Positions 1-8,203 of a DNA stretch of 64,000 nt are shown here, one piece after another. A model generated the notes under the pieces. The model was not told the DNA's origin. It was given only the letters and a program-made list of their open reading frames with translations, and searched no databases. Source of the DNA: JBJHBP01 sp050485685 (GTDB taxonomy: Bacteria > Pseudomonadota > Gammaproteobacteria > Steroidobacterales > Rariloculaceae); contig JBJHBW010000015.1 in assembly GCA_050485685.1 (NCBI GenBank), positions 11,236-75,235 of the forward strand, given 5' to 3'. The position numbers were made by a program, and so were the translations under genes. Numbering within the stretch: position 1 is the first letter of the stretch; every line of letters begins with the position of its first letter.

Positions 1-323
1 ATGCTGTTACCGCACATCGGAGAAGCACCCTGGTCCACATACTTTCGCAGGAACTCCAGCGTCGCCTGTTCGGCCTCACGTTCGGTCACACTGCTGGCCC
101 GAACGCGTTCCACAAGACCCGACTGGCCATGCTGGCGCGTATTCCATTCGTCCATGCGGCCGAGCACTTCGTCGGACTGATGAATCGCGAACAGTGGCCC
201 CTCGGCAAGCACCGCCAGGTTCCTGTCGGTCACCACCGTGGCAATCTCGATAATGAAATCTTTGTCGGGATCGAGTCCGGTCATCTCCAGATCGATCCAT
301 ACCAGGTTGTCTTTCAGTCTCAC
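1..323 (-). CDS. orn: Oligoribonuclease, N-terminal part (gene runs off the window)
   Basis: A 3'-to-5' exoribonuclease of the DEDD family that degrades the shortest RNA oligonucleotides and pGpG in the cytoplasm. The visible 107 residues include the first acidic motif in WIDLEMTGLD and a later CGNS stretch typical of Orn; the rest lies left of base 1. On the minus strand AGGAG is followed by two consecutive in-frame GTG codons. I chose the second (first base 323), which has 5 nt spacing; the other would begin at 326. It diverges from rsgA, the same neighbour as in E. coli. The family call is firm and the start is not. Confidence 0.92.
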   Translation of the reverse strand, partial: MRLKDNLVWIDLEMTGLDPDKDFIIEIATVVTDRNLAVLAEGPLFAIHQSDEVLGRMDEWNTRQHGQSGLVERVRASSVTEREAEQATLEFLRKYVDQGASPMCGNS

Positions 324-381
324 CACGTCTCCTTTCCGTCATGATTGTAGCAGTGAGCAGTACGACACAGGTGGGAGCGCT

Positions 382-1287
382 ATGAGCCTGACCGGCCTGG
401 TCGTCGCCCGTTACCGCAAACATGTGGACGTGCGCGACATCGAGGGCCAGCGGCACCTGTGCCAGACGCTCGGACGAAGGCTGTCCCCTGTCGCCGGCGA
501 TGAGGTTGAATGGACGCTGCAGGACGACGGCACAGGGATCGTGACGGCAATCAAGCCGCGGCGCACAGAACTGGCGCGTACCGACAGCCGTGGCAACCGG
601 GAGGTGATCGTGGCCAACCTGACCTCGCTGGTTGTCGTGACGGCGGCGCGACCGGCACCGGACTGGTCGGTCGTGGACCGCTACCTGGCGGCGGCACGCC
701 TGATGAACCTGCCCGCAGTGATTGTGTACAACAAGACCGATCTCGAACCGTCGGACCCTGAAGCCACACGACGATGCCTTTCGGACTATGAACGCATTGG
801 CTATCGGGTATTCCGGACCTCGACCATCACCGCCACTGGCGTCGCTGCGCTTGCCGGGGTGATGTCCGGTGAACGATGCGCGCTCGTCGGCCAGTCGGGG
901 GTAGGAAAGTCATCGCTGACGAATGCACTGACGGGCCAGTCGCTGCAGTCGGTGGGCGGTTTGTCCGCGAAGGGCGATCACGGCCGGCACACGACCACGA
1001 CTTCGGTACTGCACGAACTGCCTGGCGGCGGCGAACTGGTGGACTCGCCCGGAGTGCGCGCCTATACGCCGCATATCAGCAATCTCCCGGACCTGCATTT
1101 CGGATTCGCCGAATTTGCAGAACTGACCGGACAATGCCGGTTCGCCGACTGCCGTCATATCGAGGAACCGGAGTGCACGATTCGTGCTGCAGTCGCCAGC
1201 GGCGCTATCAGCAGGCGGCGCTATGAGAGCTATCTGAATCTGCTGGCAATCGTCGAGAGACTGACGGACAGACGCCCACGCACGTAA
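382..1287 (+). CDS. rsgA: Ribosome small-subunit-dependent GTPase A
   Basis: A circularly permuted GTPase that helps late 30S subunit maturation. The 301-residue product has an N-terminal OB-fold region, then GTPase motifs in permuted order: NKTD (G4), GQSGVGKSSL (P-loop) and DSPGVR (G3). A C-terminal Cys/His zinc motif follows (CRFADCRH...EC). Length is normal for the family. The ATG at 382 follows GTGGGAG at a sensible distance; the open frame continues upstream, but there it runs over the orn start region and does not look like RsgA. It converges with the HIT gene. Confidence 0.95.
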   Translation: MSLTGLVVARYRKHVDVRDIEGQRHLCQTLGRRLSPVAGDEVEWTLQDDGTGIVTAIKPRRTELARTDSRGNREVIVANLTSLVVVTAARPAPDWSVVDRYLAAARLMNLPAVIVYNKTDLEPSDPEATRRCLSDYERIGYRVFRTSTITATGVAALAGVMSGERCALVGQSGVGKSSLTNALTGQSLQSVGGLSAKGDHGRHTTTTSVLHELPGGGELVDSPGVRAYTPHISNLPDLHFGFAEFAELTGQCRFADCRHIEEPECTIRAAVASGAISRRRYESYLNLLAIVERLTDRRPRT

Positions 1288-1362
1288 CCACGCAAGCACG
1301 GGTTTCTCGCAAAACAGCCGTTGGCGCTTCGCGTTCGCCTCGTACCGCGGATGGGACGGGCT

Positions 1363-1716
1363 TCAGCCCAGCTCACCTTTCATCGCCCGCCCGCCCAACA
1401 GATGCAGGTGTGCGTGAAAAACCACCTGCCCGCCCTCACGGTTCACGTTCATCGCGACACGATAGCCCGGCAGCGCAAGCTCATTCGCAACTGCCCTGGC
1501 GGCAAGCATGAGCCTGCCCGCAAGCTGCAGGTGGGCCTCATCGAAATCGTTCAGTGTGGCGAGGTGAATCCTGGGCACCAGCAGACAATGCACCGGCGCC
1601 TGCGGTCTGATGTCTCGAAACCCGAGCACCTCGTCATCCTCATAAACGCGTTGCGCCGGAAGCTTACCGGCAACAATGCGGCAGAAAAGACAATCGCGGC
1701 TGTCACTTTCGCTCAT
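1363..1716 (-). CDS. hinT: HIT family (HinT-like) nucleotide-binding protein
   Basis: A 117-residue histidine-triad protein, expected to hydrolyse purine nucleoside phosphoramidates and adenylated lysine derivatives in the cytosol. The HIT signature is HAHLHLLGG, with His101, His103 and His105. CLFC near the N terminus matches the zinc-binding cysteines found in some HinT proteins. Its ATG overlaps the recR stop codon in ATGA, so it is the last gene of the dnaX-ybaB-recR-hinT operon and is probably translationally coupled to recR. Confidence 0.93.
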   Translation of the reverse strand: MSESDSRDCLFCRIVAGKLPAQRVYEDDEVLGFRDIRPQAPVHCLLVPRIHLATLNDFDEAHLQLAGRLMLAARAVANELALPGYRVAMNVNREGGQVVFHAHLHLLGGRAMKGELG

Positions 1717-2345
1717 TGTGAGTATTCCTGATCGCCAACTTCGAGTTCCCGCCGACCGGACAGCGCGCGTGAAAGTGTGCCACTGTCGATGAACTCCAGC
1801 TCACCACCCATGGGCACACCGTAAGCGATGCGGCTGGCGCGAATGCCATGGCGTCGCGCCAGCGTCGCTATCAGGTGCGCAGTGGCATCGCCCTCGACTG
1901 TTACGCTGGTAGCCAGTACCACTTCGCTGATGCTCTCCTCTGCGAAGCGCTGCTCCAGAAGTTCCATGCCGAGCTCCGCAGGCCCTATGCCATCCAGAGG
2001 CGACAGATGACCCATCAGGACGAAGTAACGTCCACGGAATGCGCCCGAATTCTCTATTGCCAGCAGATCCGCCGGCGTCTCCAGCACGCAAAGCTTGCTG
2101 CTGTCCCGGGTGTGACTGCTGCAAAGCGCGCATACAGGCGCCTCGGTCAGCATGCGACAGACACTGCAATGCTGAATACGACGGGCCGCTTCATCCAGCA
2201 CTTTCGCAAGCTTCAGCGCCGCGTCGCGATCACGATCCAGCAGATGCAGGGCCATGCGCTGCGCAGAGCGCGATCCCACGCCCGGCATACACTGCAATGC
2301 CTTGACCAGCTGCTGCAGCAATGGCGAATAGCCGTAATCGCTCAT
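1713..2345 (-). CDS. recR: Recombination protein RecR
   Basis: The RecR clamp of the RecFOR pathway, which loads RecA onto SSB-coated gapped DNA. The 210-residue protein has an N-terminal helix-hairpin-helix region (MPGVGSRSAQRMA), a C4 zinc finger (CSVC...CALC) and a Toprim domain starting near VLETPADLLAIE. I placed the start at the ATG whose product begins MSDYGYSP. The frame is open 31 codons further upstream, but that segment shows no RecR similarity. It follows ybaB by 52 nt in the conserved dnaX-ybaB-recR order. Confidence 0.95.
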   Translation of the reverse strand: MSDYGYSPLLQQLVKALQCMPGVGSRSAQRMALHLLDRDRDAALKLAKVLDEAARRIQHCSVCRMLTEAPVCALCSSHTRDSSKLCVLETPADLLAIENSGAFRGRYFVLMGHLSPLDGIGPAELGMELLEQRFAEESISEVVLATSVTVEGDATAHLIATLARRHGIRASRIAYGVPMGGELEFIDSGTLSRALSGRRELEVGDQEYSQ

Positions 2346-2397
2346 GAAAACCGATGGTATCCGCAGATGAGGCTGAACACGATCATGACGGCACAAT

Positions 2398-2724
2398 TCA
2401 GAATGGCAGCTTGAAACCCTGAGGCAGCGGCAGGCCACCCGTCAGAGACGACATCTTTTCCTGCACCGTCGACTCGACCTTGCGATTCGCGTCATTGATG
2501 GCGGCGGCCACGAGATCCTCGAGCATCTCCTTGTCTTCACTCATAAGGCCGCTTTCGATGTTCACGCCGCGCACATCGTACTTGCATGTCATGCGCACCT
2601 TGACCATTCCGCCACCGGACTCCCCTTCGACCTCAAGCGATGCAAGCTCCTCCTGTGCCCTCTGCATGTTGGCCTGCATCTCCTGAGCCTGCTTCATCAA
2701 TTGGCCCAAGCCTTTCATCGTCAC
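2398..2724 (-). CDS. ybaB: YbaB/EbfC family nucleoid-associated protein
   Basis: A small (108-residue) DNA-binding protein that forms a tweezer-like dimer and is almost always found between dnaX and recR. The typical N terminus is present (MTMKGLGQLMKQAQEMQ, a Gln/Met-rich helix), followed by the core with GGGMVKVRMTCKYDVRGV. Its start overlaps the dnaX stop by 4 nt. Known members bind DNA non-specifically or with mild sequence preference; the cellular role is not settled. Confidence 0.94.
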   Translation of the reverse strand: MTMKGLGQLMKQAQEMQANMQRAQEELASLEVEGESGGGMVKVRMTCKYDVRGVNIESGLMSEDKEMLEDLVAAAINDANRKVESTVQEKMSSLTGGLPLPQGFKLPF

Positions 2725-4460
2725 CTCTCCGTCCCTGATTCCAGTGGTTGAATGCTGTCCGCCTCGACGACCGCATCGAATGCGGAACGCAACGCGTTGA
2801 CATTGGCATCCTGTTCAATCGTCTCGCGTGCCTCGCGCATGCGCCTTGTCTCATTCGCTTCGCGAACATCGGCAGGCGTGGGTCGAGGTGGCTCGCCGGT
2901 CGTGATTCGCAACTTCAGCGTTCCGCCCAGATGATCCGCCAGCGCCGCTTCCAGCCGCGCATGTATGCGCTCGGTAAGCAGATGCGCCCTTTCCGTGCGC
3001 AGCACGAGTTCGATCCTGCCCGGAGCGACCCTGCTGACTTCGCAGTGGTCGGCCAGCTGACGCGCCATACCGCGAACTTCAGCAGCCTGCAGCAGGGCTG
3101 GCCAGCCTCCGGCTGGTAGTCCCGGCACTTCGCCTGTATGGCCGCCGGCATCCGCACCCTCGTTCCCGCGGATCATACTCTGCCCTTCGGCGGCCTCTGC
3201 CGCGGCCGGCACTGTGGGACGCGGGGCCTGCGTGCGCTGCGGAGCTACGGCCTGATCCTGCTCGACAGAGCGACTCCGTCCAGCCGGCTCAGCCGCCGCC
3301 TGCGCTGACTGCGCCACCCGCTGCACTCGTGTGGTCGTCGAGGCACGCCGAGGCGGCGCTGAGGCCGGCTCGCCGTCGTCTGCAAGCGGATGAAACGCCA
3401 GCATGCGCAGCAGCGTCATCTCGAACCCTACGCGGCCGTCGTGGCACCAGGCCAGATCACGCCGCCCGTTCAGGGCAATCTGAAAGTAAAGCTGAACCTC
3501 CTCCGGACTGAACCGGCTGGCAAGGGGTTCAAGTTCCGCCGCATCGCTATCCGGATCCCGCTCCCCCACCAGCTGAATCACCGCAATACGCTGCAACGCG
3601 CTCATCAGGGCATCGAGGGCCGTCTCATGGTCCGCGGCCTGCTGATCGAGCGCCGCAGCCTCCTGCAGGAGCGCCGCTCCATCCCGCTCGGCCAACGCCT
3701 CGAGAATGCGCAGAACCTGTGAACGGTCGATCGTACCGAGCATGGCACGCACATTGTCAGCCGTTACTGCACCGCCGCCGAACGCGATCGCCTGATCGAG
3801 CAGACTCTGCGCGTCACGCATGCTGCCCGCAGCGGCTTCCGCCAGCGCACCAAGGCCGTCCTGTTCTGCCGACACCTGCTCACTGTCACAGATGCTGGCA
3901 AGCTGGTCGCGAATCTGACTCACCGTAAGCTTCTTCAGATTGAACTGCAGGCATCGTGACAACACGGTCACTGGAAGTTTCTGGGGGTCGGTGGTCGCCA
4001 GCAGAAACTTCACATGCGGCGGAGGCTCCTCCAGCGTCTTGAGCAGTGCATTGAAGGAATGCGTGGACAGCATGTGCACCTCGTCTATCAGGTACACCTT
4101 GAAACGACCGCGCGTGGGTGCGTATTGCACATTATCAAGCAGCTCGCGGGTGTCGTCCACGCGAGTGCGCGATGCAGCGTCCACTTCTATCAGATCGACG
4201 AAGCGTCCCTGATCGATCGCGACGCAGTTGTCGCACGTGCCGCAGGGTTCTGTTGCGATGCCCTGTTCACAATTGAGCGCCTTGGCCAGGATGCGTGCGA
4301 CCGTGGTCTTTCCCACGCCACGGGTGCCGGCGAACAGGTAGGCGTGGTGCAGCCGCTCGGCGGCAAGCGAGTTCACCAGCGCCTGCACCACGTGCTGCTG
4401 GCCGACGAGGTCCCCGAACCGGCGGGGACGCCACTTCAATGCCAGAACCGTGTAATTCAC
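2721..4460 (-). CDS. dnaX: DNA polymerase III subunits tau/gamma
   Basis: The clamp-loader ATPase that assembles the replicase. The product is 579 residues: an AAA+ module with Walker A GTRGVGKTT (residues 45-53), a four-cysteine zinc site (first Cys, then CGTCDNC) and Walker B DEVHML; then a low-complexity Ala/Pro/Gln-rich linker (about residues 370-440) and a tau-specific C-terminal domain. I saw no A-rich slippery heptamer, so frameshift production of gamma as in E. coli is not supported here. The gene lies 35 nt behind the SRP RNA and starts the dnaX-ybaB-recR-hinT operon. Confidence 0.95.
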   Translation of the reverse strand: MNYTVLALKWRPRRFGDLVGQQHVVQALVNSLAAERLHHAYLFAGTRGVGKTTVARILAKALNCEQGIATEPCGTCDNCVAIDQGRFVDLIEVDAASRTRVDDTRELLDNVQYAPTRGRFKVYLIDEVHMLSTHSFNALLKTLEEPPPHVKFLLATTDPQKLPVTVLSRCLQFNLKKLTVSQIRDQLASICDSEQVSAEQDGLGALAEAAAGSMRDAQSLLDQAIAFGGGAVTADNVRAMLGTIDRSQVLRILEALAERDGAALLQEAAALDQQAADHETALDALMSALQRIAVIQLVGERDPDSDAAELEPLASRFSPEEVQLYFQIALNGRRDLAWCHDGRVGFEMTLLRMLAFHPLADDGEPASAPPRRASTTTRVQRVAQSAQAAAEPAGRSRSVEQDQAVAPQRTQAPRPTVPAAAEAAEGQSMIRGNEGADAGGHTGEVPGLPAGGWPALLQAAEVRGMARQLADHCEVSRVAPGRIELVLRTERAHLLTERIHARLEAALADHLGGTLKLRITTGEPPRPTPADVREANETRRMREARETIEQDANVNALRSAFDAVVEADSIQPLESGTER

Positions 4461-4495
4461 AGGAACAGTGCCGAGACCTCGTTCAGGAAATGAAG

Positions 4496-4600
4496 ATCCG
4501 CGTCAGCCCGACCCCGGCGCCCGACCTGGCCGCTACCGCTGCTCCCTTCCGGGCCTGACGGAGTTCACGGCTGGTCGTCGCGGGGGAACCGACGCGGACC
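4496..4600 (-). ncRNA. ffs: Signal recognition particle RNA (4.5S type)
   Basis: On the minus strand the hallmark SRP domain IV core GTCAGGCCCGGAAGGGAGCAGC is present. It lies in a long hairpin closed by an 11-bp terminal helix (GTCCGCGTCGG pairing with CTGACGCGGAT). Ends are set from that helix, giving about 105 nt, like the E. coli 4.5S RNA. The RNA binds Ffh to target membrane proteins co-translationally. Placement just upstream of dnaX is common in gammaproteobacteria. Its protein partner ffh is also in this window. Confidence 0.93.
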
Positions 4601-4607
4601 AGCGGGT

Positions 4608-4613
4608 ACTTTA
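4608..4613 (-). promoter_or_regulatory. ffs: Probable -10 element of the SRP RNA promoter
   Basis: On the minus strand TAAAGT lies about 7 nt before the predicted 5' end of the SRP RNA, the right place for a -10 box. I see no convincing -35 at 16-18 bp. Inference from position and a 4/6 match only. Confidence 0.4.
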
Positions 4614-4642
4614 CCAGCCCGCAAGGATGGGCGCACAGGCGT

Positions 4643-4671
4643 TTGAAAGGTGGGTGACACTGCGTTAATCT
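4643..4671 (+). promoter_or_regulatory. Probable promoter of tRNA-Ser
   Basis: TTGAAA (4643-4648) and TAATCT (4666-4671) are separated by 17 bp and followed by a GC-only stretch, the discriminator type seen at stringently controlled stable-RNA promoters. The tRNA begins about 27 nt downstream. Confidence 0.5.
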
Positions 4672-4697
4672 CGCGCGGCCTGACGGGGCGCGGTTGC

Positions 4698-4788
4698 GGA
4701 GAGGTGGCCGAGTGGTCGAAGGCGCTTGATTGGAAGTCAAGTAGGCGGTTACACCGTCTCGTGGGTTCGAATCCCACCCTCTCCGCCA
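4698..4788 (+). tRNA. tRNA-Ser(GGA)
   Basis: A class II tRNA of 91 nt including an encoded CCA. The acceptor stem is GGAGAGG/CCTCTCC with discriminator G. The anticodon stem CTTGA/TCAAG encloses loop TTGGAAG with anticodon GGA at 4732-4734. A long variable arm and the T-arm GTGGG-TTCGAAT-CCCAC follow. It reads UCC and UCU serine codons. Confidence 0.97.
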
Positions 4789-4868
4789 TTTCCGCACTCG
4801 CTGAAGGTTTGATACCGGCGGGCACTGGGTTAGCATTGCAGCCTTGATTGCTTCCGGAGTATAGGAAC

Positions 4869-5705
4869 GTGAGCATCCGATTCGCAGCCCCACTGCTCGC
4901 CTTGCTGCTCGCCGCCTGTAGTGGCGGCGATAATTCGACTGCACAGACCGCCGCGCAGGCACCTGCCGGCAACGCGGCCGCTCGCAGCCAGGACAGTGCC
5001 GCGGCATCGGCACCAGCCCAACAGGCCCGTTCGGGCGAGCAGACAGCATCCGCTGCCGTCAGCTCAGACAGCGCGTCCGTTGTTGAATTCGAGGTGGACA
5101 TGGAGGAGCTTGCCGCCAAGGCCGCGGCCGCTTCCCGATTTGAAGCCAACCAGCATTATCGCCGTCTGTCACCGGCACAACCGATCAGCACCGACACAGG
5201 CCAGATCGAAGTCGCAGAAATCTTCATGTACAGCTGTCCGGGCTGCTACGCGTTCGAACCGCATATCACCCGCTGGAAAGAGCGCAAGGCCGACTACATC
5301 AATCTGGTGCGCATCCCGGCCATGTTCCATCGGGTCGCGATCGTGCATGCCCAGGCCTACTACACTGCAGAAGTGCTGGGTATCACCGAGGAAATACACT
5401 CGGCCTTTTTCCAGGAGTTCCACGCCAACAACAACATGCTGGATTCGGAGTCATCGTTGCGGCGGTTCTTCGGTCGCTTCGGTGTTTCCGAGGAAGATTT
5501 CACCAGTGCCTGGAATTCATTCACGGTCCAGTTCCGCATGGAACGCGCCCGTGAGCTGGCCGGTCGCTACACGATAGGCGAAACACCGACAGTGGTCGTG
5601 CACGGCAAGTACGTGATCACTGGCGCGATGGCAGGTTCCTATGACACCTGGTTCGAAATCATCGACGGGCTCGCCGCACGGGAGATGCTCGCGGCGTCTG
5701 AATAG
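4869..5705 (+). CDS. Lipid-anchored DsbA-family thiol:disulfide oxidoreductase
   Basis: A 278-residue envelope protein. The N terminus is a lipoprotein signal with lipobox LAAC (Cys17); residue +2 is Ser, which predicts outer-membrane sorting. A roughly 95-residue Ala/Gln/Ser-rich linker follows, then a DsbA-type thioredoxin domain with active site CPGC (Cys123, Cys126) and the cis-proline segment GETPT. E. coli DsbA has CPHC and neither lipid anchor nor linker. I chose the GTG at 4869 because it begins directly with the signal peptide; an in-frame TTG at 4848 would add seven non-signal residues. It probably forms or shuffles disulfides in exported proteins; the substrate is unknown. Confidence 0.85.
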   Translation: MSIRFAAPLLALLLAACSGGDNSTAQTAAQAPAGNAAARSQDSAAASAPAQQARSGEQTASAAVSSDSASVVEFEVDMEELAAKAAAASRFEANQHYRRLSPAQPISTDTGQIEVAEIFMYSCPGCYAFEPHITRWKERKADYINLVRIPAMFHRVAIVHAQAYYTAEVLGITEEIHSAFFQEFHANNNMLDSESSLRRFFGRFGVSEEDFTSAWNSFTVQFRMERARELAGRYTIGETPTVVVHGKYVITGAMAGSYDTWFEIIDGLAAREMLAASE

Positions 5706-5734
5706 CTGTCAGAAGAGCGTCTCTGGAGACATCA

Positions 5735-5776
5735 GGGGCGGGGTGCACCAGCAGGTGCCTCCGCCCTTTTTCTTTT
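5735..5776 (+). terminator. Rho-independent terminator after the DsbA-like gene
   Basis: A strong GC-rich hairpin (GGGGCGGGGTGCACC, loop AGCA, GGTGCCTCCGCCC) is followed by TTTTTCTTTT on the plus strand, 30 nt after the stop codon. The minus strand has no T tract, so it serves the plus-strand gene. Confidence 0.85.
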
Positions 5777-5829
5777 GACGTAAAGTGTCGGGACGTTGCG
5801 GCTTGAGAACAGACCAGCTGCCGTTGTGG

Positions 5830-6792
5830 TCAGGCGCTGAGCACCCGATCGACCCAGTCATCCGCGACTGGACCGTCGCGACCCTCCTCCCCTTCGTCGA
5901 CCGCATCGGTGAGCACCGGCACAGCGGCCGGTTCCGTACCCGAGGCATCCGCCTTTTCCGACAGGGAATGTCCGGACTGCTCCTCATAGCCAGCGCGACG
6001 TACTGCAGCCTCTTCGATATGGCTCACTGTCACCGTTGAGGCCCCCTCCCCTGCGGCAAGTGCCAGTGCTGCATCTCCGATACGGTCCATGACGCGTGGA
6101 ACTCCCGCCGAGCACCGGTGCAAAGCTTGCGGCACATCAGTTGACTGCAGGCGGTCCGGATCACCGCCTATGAGTTCGAGCTTGTGTCGCCAGTAAGCCG
6201 CGGCTTCCGCTTCGCCCATAGGGGCGACCTCAACCCGCTGCCGCACGCGCTGACATAACGGCTCCAGTGCCGGTGACAACAGGGTCTCGCGTATGGCCGC
6301 AGTGCCATGCAGCAGCAGGTTCGCGCCTGCGAACCCGGCCGCGTCGCGAGCCGTCAGAATTTCCAGCGCACGCAACACCGAGATATCGGTGGCATCCGCA
6401 CGTTCGACAATCACATAAAGTCTGGAAGCGGTCGTCTCCATCTCGCCCAGCGTCTGACGCCAGAGCTGGAGTCGTTCGACCCGAGTAAGCCGGTGAGCGG
6501 CCACACCGAGTTCGGCAAGCAGAAGTTCCGTCAGGTCGCCAGCGTGCAGGCCGACGTCCGTCACTCTGATCGTGGCCTGGCGCGTTCCACCACTCTCAAG
6601 CGCCGCCTGCGTCAGTACCGTCTTACCCACGCCGTGCGGCCCTGTAACCACGGCCACCGAATCGGCGGCACCCAGCCCGAACCCGAGCAGGTCCATGACC
6701 TTCTGCTCGCGAGCGCCCAGATACAGGCCGTCGGGCGCTGCCAGACCCTGCGCAAGAACAGGTCGCTCGAGTCCGAAATGCTCGTGGTACAT
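5830..6792 (-). CDS. ExeA/MshM-like AAA ATPase with a weak Walker B
   Basis: A 320-residue protein whose N terminus (MYHEHFGL) matches the start of ExeA/GspA and MshM-type ATPases, which help build type II secretion or MSHA pilus machinery. Walker A is GPHGVGKT (residues 51-58). Where such proteins usually have an LLIDE-type Walker B, this one reads LYVIVERAD, so hydrolysis may be impaired. The last 60 or so residues are acidic and low in complexity, and there is no peptidoglycan-binding domain. GGAGG lies 1 nt before one ATG (6795) and 4 nt before the next; I used the second. No secretion or pilus genes are nearby, so its partner is unknown. Confidence 0.65.
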   Translation of the reverse strand: MYHEHFGLERPVLAQGLAAPDGLYLGAREQKVMDLLGFGLGAADSVAVVTGPHGVGKTVLTQAALESGGTRQATIRVTDVGLHAGDLTELLLAELGVAAHRLTRVERLQLWRQTLGEMETTASRLYVIVERADATDISVLRALEILTARDAAGFAGANLLLHGTAAIRETLLSPALEPLCQRVRQRVEVAPMGEAEAAAYWRHKLELIGGDPDRLQSTDVPQALHRCSAGVPRVMDRIGDAALALAAGEGASTVTVSHIEEAAVRRAGYEEQSGHSLSEKADASGTEPAAVPVLTDAVDEGEEGRDGPVADDWVDRVLSA

Positions 6793-6927
6793 CATGCCTC
6801 CGTTGCCGGCCGCGGGCGCGAATCGGAGCCCGCAGAAAGGACCCACACGGGTACAGTGTCTCGCGATCCACCCGGCGATTCCGATAGGCCGGTCACAGAT
6901 TCTCCGGCCCGTCTTCGCAAACGAACG

Positions 6928-6956
6928 TTGACGTGGCTGCCCGTGCGAGTTGAAAT
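6928..6956 (+). promoter_or_regulatory. Possible promoter of the polytopic membrane protein gene
   Basis: TTGACG (6928-6933), 17 bp spacer, TGAAAT (6951-6956), about 55 nt before the ATG. The -35 is good and the -10 moderate. Confidence 0.4.
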
Positions 6957-7010
6957 GCGACTAACGGGGCGCGCCCGATCAAAAAACCAACCAATAATCA
7001 AGGGGGCATC

Positions 7011-8078
7011 ATGAGCGCAACAGATATCACCCGGTCTGCGCATTTCACCGAACTCACCCGAGCGGCGGACGCTTTCCGGAACGTGTCAGCGGTTTCTTCC
7101 CTGCTGATCGCGTGGTTTATCGCAGGCCTGCTGATGGTACTTGGCGTGGAGTCCGGCTCACCCGCGCTGATCGGCCTGATGGGACTGATTTCCATCGTCG
7201 TGGCACTGGCTGGACTCTCCGCTGCGGGCATACACCTGATGGTGCAGCTGAAGGGACTGGCGCCGCGTTCTCTGACCACAGGGTACATTCAGGGTCTGTT
7301 CGCTACCGGCAAGATCATTGTCGTCGCACTGGCAGTCATACTCGCCGGACTGATTTTCCTTATCCCGGTAGCACTGATACTTCTGATCTGCAAAATTCCC
7401 TTTATTGGCCCAATCCTATACACCTTCGTGGTACCACTGCTGACGGTGGTCGGGGCACTGTTCTATGCCGGACTGTTTGTCGCATGGCAGCTGCTTGGTC
7501 CGGCGATCTGGGAAGGCAACACCATTTTCGGCTCCATCGCGCGGCTTGCCGCCATTGCCCGGAAACGAGCGATTCAGGTCATCATCAACCTGATCATCCT
7601 TGGCATCCTGATGTTCATTGCAACGCTGGTGCTGGTGTTTTTCTTTGCCGTCGGCTACCTGATCATGCGCGGTCTCTCCGCGGGAATCCTAGGTGATCAG
7701 CTGCCGGGTGGTCTCATGGGCCAGGCGACCTCATTTCTGGGTGCCGGCCAGCCTACAGGCCACGAGACCGCACTTCGCATAGGCACTTCGGTCCTCGGCG
7801 CACTGACCACGGCGCTCCTGATGTGCCCGATGCTGATGGGGCTGAACATCATTTACCTGAATGCATCCGAGGGCATAGACGCTTCGGAAATCGAAGACCG
7901 CCTCAACGCCGGACTTCAGCAGGCCAGGGCGAAGGCCGCCCAGCTGCAGGAAACCGCGCGACAGAAGCAGGATGCCGGATCAGGTCAGGGCGGTGGTGGC
8001 ACTTCAGGCTCGTCAGGCGGCGCAACCGCGGCAGATCCGTCACCCGGCGGCGGCCAGAACCCGGACAATCGCAGCTGA
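7011..8078 (+). CDS. Polytopic membrane protein of unknown function
   Basis: I do not recognise this 355-residue protein. It has roughly seven or eight hydrophobic segments (about residues 23-45, 50-75, 100-135, 140-165, 180-220 and 250-285). A soluble tail rich in Ala, Gln and Lys ends in a Gly/Ser-rich stretch. The ATG follows GGGGG at 6-7 nt. It stands alone between a divergent ATPase gene and a convergent cyclase gene, so context does not suggest a role. It could be a DUF-type inner-membrane protein. Confidence 0.8.
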   Translation: MSATDITRSAHFTELTRAADAFRNVSAVSSLLIAWFIAGLLMVLGVESGSPALIGLMGLISIVVALAGLSAAGIHLMVQLKGLAPRSLTTGYIQGLFATGKIIVVALAVILAGLIFLIPVALILLICKIPFIGPILYTFVVPLLTVVGALFYAGLFVAWQLLGPAIWEGNTIFGSIARLAAIARKRAIQVIINLIILGILMFIATLVLVFFFAVGYLIMRGLSAGILGDQLPGGLMGQATSFLGAGQPTGHETALRIGTSVLGALTTALLMCPMLMGLNIIYLNASEGIDASEIEDRLNAGLQQARAKAAQLQETARQKQDAGSGQGGGGTSGSSGGATAADPSPGGGQNPDNRS

Positions 8079-8120
8079 CCCTACCAGCGAGGCGCCGGTC
8101 GCGCCCGCGACCGGCCAGAA

Positions 8121-8156
8121 AGAAGGCGGGCGGTGCACAAGGCGGCACCGCCCGCC
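8121..8156 (-). terminator. Strong hairpin terminator between convergent genes
   Basis: A perfect 12-bp stem (GGCGGGCGGTGC / GCACCGCCCGCC, 8-nt loop) lies at 8125-8156. On the minus strand it is followed by TTCTTTCT, fitting termination of the diguanylate cyclase gene. On the plus strand there is no T tract, although the stem alone could slow readthrough from the membrane protein gene. Confidence 0.65.
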
Positions 8157-8203
8157 GGCTTACTCAGGCGATCGGAACCCGTAAAGGCGACGATCCGGAA
8201 TCC

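Noticed and set aside
2721..4460. Programmed frameshift in dnaX to make gamma
   Set aside because: No A-AAA-AAG-like slippery heptamer was seen in the gene.
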